Source of the DNA: DATKGW01 sp035510605
GTDB lineage: Bacteria; Patescibacteriota; Saccharimonadia; Saccharimonadales; CAIOMD01
DNA length: 6,650 bases
Assembly: GCA_035510605.1 (NCBI GenBank)
Contig: DATKGW010000016.1
Coordinates: 1 to 6,650 of the forward strand
Reading direction: 5' to 3'
In this document: piece after piece, positions 4,421 through 6,650 of the stretch
Layout: the number at the start of each line of letters is the position of its first letter
How positions within the stretch are numbered: position 1 is the first letter of the stretch
The notes under the pieces: generated by a model
Seen by the model: the letters and a program-made list of their open reading frames with translations, nothing else
The model's database searches: none
Told to the model about the DNA's origin: nothing
Program-made: the position numbers and the translations under genes

Positions 4421-4518
4421 ATGCTTGGCTGAGCATCCCGGTCTAGAACCTTTTACAGCTTAAAATGAGACACTTTATGTATATGTTAGTAGTGTCTCGT
4501 TTTGTTGGACAAGCCAAG
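4421..4518 (+). repeat. Intergenic element copy E6 (best-preserved copy)
   Basis: ATGCT-TGGCTG-AGCAT (4421-4436) forms a 5-bp stem. CCCGGTCTAGAACC (4437-4450) gives the GGT/ACC mini-hairpin. TTTTACAGCTTAAAATG follows, then a 12-bp stem (4462-4503). The ends CTTGGCT (4424-4430) and AGCCAAG (4512-4518) are exact reverse complements, so the whole element could close on itself. It lies between the convergent sigma and HAD genes. Confidence 0.75.
4462..4503. terminator. Two-way terminator-like hairpin within E6
   Basis: AAAATGAGACAC (4462-4473) pairs with GTGTCTCGTTTT (4492-4503): 12 consecutive pairs including one G-U, with an 18-nt loop. A on one side and T on the other make it terminator-like in both directions, for the sigma gene (+) and the HAD gene (-). 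The long loop is unusual for an intrinsic terminator. Confidence 0.6.
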
Positions 4519-4542
4519 TGTTTTATGACATGCGTATTGATT

Positions 4543-5148
4543 TTATGTATTATCGACTCCAAAGTATTCCAATAATTCATCCCAGTTCTTACATCTTGTA
4601 ACACCGTCTACGATCTTTTCATTGCGGTTCCAGGCATAGTCGCCAAACAAAACCGTTTTAATACCAGTCTCAGCTGCAATGTTGCAATGCCTAGGTAAAT
4701 CATCAACCAAATAATCGGCACCAATCTTTTTACAGATATCACCCTTGGTTATTTTGTTGTCAGGTACCCATATAGGCACAAAATGAGTCTCTTTAAAAAC
4801 ATTTGGGAAATGTCTGTTTATCCAATCAATGGATGTATCCACAATATGATGACGGCGGGCAGTAACAACATATAGATCATATTTTGTTTTAAGCTGTAAA
4901 AGAGCTGATTTGGCGTCATTTTTAACAGCGAAGGAAGCTATCCTTTTAGGCGTTTGAAACTCCAGAGCTCTCTTATCAATTTCATCGTCATTTATATCCC
5001 AAAGATCGGCCCAACGATCGCTGTAATCTTCTACACTAAGGTTTGTTCCGTAGTTTTTGTTGCTAAAGGCCACGAAAGATTCTACATGTGAGGCTAATAC
5101 ATCATCTACATCAAAAGCAATAGACGCTCGTTTCATATCAGAGGACAT
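4543..5148 (-). CDS. HAD-superfamily 5'(3')-nucleotidase-like phosphatase
   Basis: A 201-aa cytosolic HAD hydrolase, closest in layout to 5'(3')-deoxyribonucleotidases, which dephosphorylate (deoxy)nucleoside monophosphates. Motif I is FDVDDVLA (12-19), with nucleophile D13 and acid/base D15. A mainly helical cap follows (about 20-75). Motif II is VVTAR (94-98, T96). Motif III is the lysine of NKITKGD (K132 or K135). Motif IV is YLVDD (146-150), with D149 and D150 for magnesium. The residues after motif IV (HCNIAAETGIKTVLFG) match the usual end of the fold. The substrate is inferred, not shown. No ribosome-binding site precedes the ATG at 5148; M5 (5136) is an alternative start. The 267-aa gene ends 75 nt upstream on the same strand with no terminator between, so the two may share a transcript. 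Element E6 lies just downstream. Confidence 0.88.
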   Translation of the reverse strand: MSSDMKRASIAFDVDDVLASHVESFVAFSNKNYGTNLSVEDYSDRWADLWDINDDEIDKRALEFQTPKRIASFAVKNDAKSALLQLKTKYDLYVVTARRHHIVDTSIDWINRHFPNVFKETHFVPIWVPDNKITKGDICKKIGADYLVDDLPRHCNIAAETGIKTVLFGDYAWNRNEKIVDGVTRCKNWDELLEYFGVDNT

Positions 5149-5223
5149 AATAACATAGACAGGATAATTGATTGAACTCTGAAAAGCTATGCTATACCTT
5201 ACCTATGTAATTGGATGGAAGCT

Positions 5224-6027
5224 CTAATTATTATTTAGCACCGAAATGATTTCTTGTAGTTCGTCAACACTAGGTTCATTGAGATTAGTCATCGATCTGA
5301 ATTTTGTATCTTCTTTTATAGAGGTTACTCGACTGTTGATACCGTCAACTATTAAAATGATTTCGTCGCTAGTTTTACCATCAGCTATAAGCTGCTGCTC
5401 AAATCTCTGTAGATTAACAGCGAATTCTTCATGGCCACGGATACCTAATATTATTAAGGCATGCAGTTCTGAAGTATATTGATTGCCTGCAGCTTCTTGC
5501 AGTGCTGCTAAATAATCATCTTCCACTGGCTGGTATTCCATATAAATTTTGATAGGCTCATGATTGGCGAAGATTGCCATCAAGTTAGATCTTAAAAGCC
5601 CATCATCACTAACACGTGAGATGGATATTCCCTCAACTTCCTTAACATTTATCCCGAAAACGCCTTTAAGTACGGTGTGGTCAACCCTTAACCTATCATA
5701 TATGTTGGTGGCACTATATTCCGCAACATCATATTCAATCATTGAGGATTCATCCTCTGGCAGGCCAGCTGTTTCACGATCAACGGTATCCAGCATAGTA
5801 GCCATAGTTTGAGCAACATTAATGCCTATAGCCGCTAAGCTAAGGTCAGATTGATTATATTCAGCGTCCTGGCTTTCTATAAAGCGGGGAGCATTTTCTC
5901 CATAGCCCTGGACAAGCTTGAATCTGGAGTCAGCCCTTTGGATTAGATCATCTATACCAGTAACCAGCTGTTCAATCAAAGCCCGGTTAGCAGTTAGATA
6001 ATCTGAACGGTCCCGTCTATTTTCCAT
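5224..6027 (-). CDS. Conserved-looking protein of unknown function, 267 aa
   Basis: I do not recognise this family. It is a soluble, acidic protein with no signal peptide, no membrane segment and no cysteine. The N-terminal 85 residues look helical (LTANRALIEQLVTGIDDLIQRADSR, start 11), as do about 170-270 (DDYLAALQEAAGNQYTSELHALIILG; FAVNLQRFEQQLIADGKTSDEII). The middle (about 113-165) looks like beta strands (HTVLKGVFGINVKEVEGISISRV; PIKIYMEYQ). The balanced composition over 267 codons and a clear reading frame make it a real gene. The ATG at 6027 has no ribosome-binding site; a -10-like AAGATA (6033-6038) lies 5 nt before it. It is the first gene of a probable two-gene unit with the HAD phosphatase 75 nt downstream, hinting at a shared process, which cannot be named. 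Confidence 0.8.
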   Translation of the reverse strand: MENRRDRSDYLTANRALIEQLVTGIDDLIQRADSRFKLVQGYGENAPRFIESQDAEYNQSDLSLAAIGINVAQTMATMLDTVDRETAGLPEDESSMIEYDVAEYSATNIYDRLRVDHTVLKGVFGINVKEVEGISISRVSDDGLLRSNLMAIFANHEPIKIYMEYQPVEDDYLAALQEAAGNQYTSELHALIILGIRGHEEFAVNLQRFEQQLIADGKTSDEIILIVDGINSRVTSIKEDTKFRSMTNLNEPSVDELQEIISVLNNN

Positions 6028-6032
6028 TCATA

Positions 6033-6061
6033 TATCTTGACACAAGCTAATATTTTTGCAA
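6033..6061 (-). promoter_or_regulatory. Possible promoter abutting the 267-aa gene
   Basis: On the minus strand TTGCAA (6056-6061, 4 of 6) and AAGATA (6033-6038, weak) are 17 bp apart, and the ATG lies 5 nt past the -10 box. GATATA (6031-6036) at 19-bp spacing is an alternative. Either way the transcript would start at about the ATG. Confidence 0.35.
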
Positions 6062-6074
6062 GCATGAGCGAAAT

Positions 6075-6108
6075 AAAAATATCCAGTAACGTCAATCCTT
6101 ACTGGATA
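6075..6108 (-). terminator. Intrinsic terminator upstream of the 267-aa gene
   Basis: TATCCAGTAA (6080-6089) and TTACTGGATA (6099-6108) form a perfect 10-bp stem with a 9-nt loop. On the minus strand it is followed by TTTTTATTT. It lies about 50 nt upstream of the gene start and immediately left of element E7, the same arrangement as the hairpin at 1962-1984. No minus-strand gene is visible to its right within the window. Confidence 0.7.
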
Positions 6109-6119
6109 CTCTGTCAAAT

Positions 6120-6200
6120 ATATGCTCTTGGCAGGCCATCGTTAACGAGTTTAGGTCCAAAATAGCAGCCTATCCCACCATGCGACTCACTATATTTTAG
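6120..6200 (+). repeat. Intergenic element copy E7
   Basis: ATATGCTCTTGGCAGGCCAT is followed by CATCGTTAACGAGTTTAGG (6137-6155, identical to 1254-1272), CCAAAATAG, TCCCACCATG and ACTCACTATATTTT (6185-6198, identical to 1302-1315). The inner 5' arm (CAGCCTAT) no longer matches its 3' arm (ACTCACT); only CAAAATAG with CTATATTTTAG can pair. This copy lies between divergent genes. Confidence 0.7.
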
Positions 6201-6351
6201 TAGAGGCTTAAGTCGGAGTTTCGAATATTCACTATTGGTTGTGATAAGGTTGATTAAACATTTTTAATTTTAGTATTAGTTTTATTGCGCATTCAGCTAA
6301 GTTATATATTAATATTTATGATTTGCATTAGAGTTGCTTATAATAATAGCT
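6201..6351. other. AT-rich spacer before the dockerin gene
   Basis: No ORF or RNA gene is evident. It contains several T-rich runs and ends in the TATAAT promoter of the following gene. Confidence 0.5.
6339..6344 (+). promoter_or_regulatory. -10 box abutting the dockerin gene start
   Basis: A perfect TATAAT lies 7 nt before the ATG, so the transcript should begin at the start codon or within a base of it. The -35 region is poor (TTATGA at 6316-6321, 17-bp spacing). A TG at 6335-6336 sits one base too far out for a standard extended -10. No Shine-Dalgarno is present. Confidence 0.5.
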
Positions 6352-6650
6352 ATGCCTAAGTTTCTGGCACATCTAAAACTAAGATTGAATAGACTGAATA
6401 ACTCAGACTCTAATAACAAGCAAATACTTTGGTCTAAGTTCCGTTACCTATATATATCGATCATCTTTGTTTTTGCAGCCGTTGGTTCATACCTATTTAT
6501 ATTCAGCCATGCTGCCACTACCCTGACAGCCGACTTTAACTCTGATAGCGTAGTCAATGTCACTGATTTATCTATTCTAGCTACCAACTGGGGCAGAACC
6601 ACTGCCACCCATGCCCAAGGCGATGCCAACAGTGATGGCACTATTAATAT
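6352..6650 (+). CDS. Membrane-anchored dockerin type I domain protein (5' end only)
   Basis: Reading from the ATG at 6352, an open frame of 99 codons runs off the window. The first 30 residues are basic and Asn-rich. A hydrophobic segment (about 32-52, YLYISIIFVFAAVGSYLFIF) acts as an internal signal or anchor, followed by SHAATTLTA, a possible cleavage region. Then come dockerin-type calcium loops: DFNSDSVVNVTDL (61-73, calcium-ligand pattern D61, N63, D65, N69, D72), then LSILATNWG (73-81), and a second loop, DANSDGTIN, starting at 91. Dockerin repeats bind calcium and in cellulosomes dock onto cohesins; in non-cellulosomal bacteria they occur on diverse surface proteins. The catalytic or adhesive part, if any, lies beyond the window. 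Finding the dockerin directly after the signal rather than at the C-terminus is notable. Codon use is richer in GC than the spacer. Initiation is probably leaderless. Confidence 0.9.
   Translation, partial: MPKFLAHLKLRLNRLNNSDSNNKQILWSKFRYLYISIIFVFAAVGSYLFIFSHAATTLTADFNSDSVVNVTDLSILATNWGRTTATHAQGDANSDGTIN

Noticed and set aside
4421..4518. Integron attC site
   Set aside because: The size, hairpin and a GTTGGAC are suggestive, but no RYYYAAC box is present at the other end, other copies lack both boxes, and the genes do not follow cassette orientation.
5246..5812. Two Ser-rich plus-strand ORFs (78 and 82 codons) opposite the 267-aa gene
   Set aside because: High Ser/Leu content typical of antisense shadows, and no promoter or ribosome-binding site.
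6037..6042. Plus-strand TTGACA as a -35 box
   Set aside because: No -10-like sequence occurs at 16-18 bp, and no plus-strand gene begins nearby.
1..6200. CRISPR array or tandem repeats
   Set aside because: The repeats are hundreds of bases apart, degenerate, and separated by whole genes.
6444..6641. A 65-codon minus-strand ORF opposite the dockerin gene
   Set aside because: The plus strand there encodes recognisable calcium loops; the antisense reading has no signals.
1..6650. tRNA or rRNA genes
   Set aside because: No cloverleaf with a TTCRA loop and CCA end, and no rRNA-like sequence, was found on either strand by eye.

Overview
The window reads as AT-rich, gene-dense bacterial chromosome. 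The best fit is a member of the Patescibacteria (CPR), perhaps Candidatus Saccharibacteria. This is an inference from very short intergenic spacers, small orphan membrane proteins, a cell-envelope HNH nuclease, a membrane-anchored dockerin-type protein, a divergent sigma factor, and several genes whose promoters appear to abut the start codon. TGA is used as a stop (2251-2253, 2996-2998), so the code is standard and the UGA-glycine lineages (SR1, Gracilibacteria) are unlikely.

Layout: 1-450 is non-coding, with two copies of a repeated element, a perfect 22-bp palindrome and a promoter. Then come an aldo/keto reductase (451-1233, +), a membrane-anchored HNH nuclease (1388-1942, -), a 55-aa two-helix membrane protein (2086-2253, +), a Trp-rich tail-anchored 68-aa protein (2440-2646, -), a divergent 92-aa ORF (2720-2998, +), an EncFtn-like ferritin (3007-3297, -), a sigma-70 family factor (3508-4389, +), a HAD 5'(3')-nucleotidase-like protein (4543-5148, -), a 267-aa protein of unknown function (5224-6027, -), and the 5' end of a dockerin-domain envelope protein (6352 to beyond the window, +). 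The genes have unrelated functions and frequent strand switches. The only likely operon is the pair 6027->4543.

The most unusual feature is a family of degenerate intergenic elements that begin with TTGGCTGAGCAT or a close variant. Near 1, 243, 1245, 2001, 2321, 4425 and 6129 there are seven copies, with a doubtful eighth near 3403. All lie on the + strand whatever the orientation of the neighbouring genes. Most continue into a mini-hairpin (GGTCTAGAACC type) or a CATCGTTAACGAGTTTAGG block, then a TTTTACNG-CTAAAAT block, then a hairpin. The hairpin stem sequence differs between copies, but base pairing is kept. Three copies lie between convergent genes and could act as two-way terminators. 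Others lie between divergent genes or upstream of a gene, where termination does not explain them. Between successive copies lie one to three unrelated genes, a cassette-like layout, although integron attC hallmarks were not found.

Two initiation modes appear side by side: genes with a clear Shine-Dalgarno sequence (451, 2086, 2646, 3297) and genes where a -10-like box lies 5-9 nt before the ATG, suggesting leaderless mRNAs (1942, 2720, 3508, 6027, 6352).
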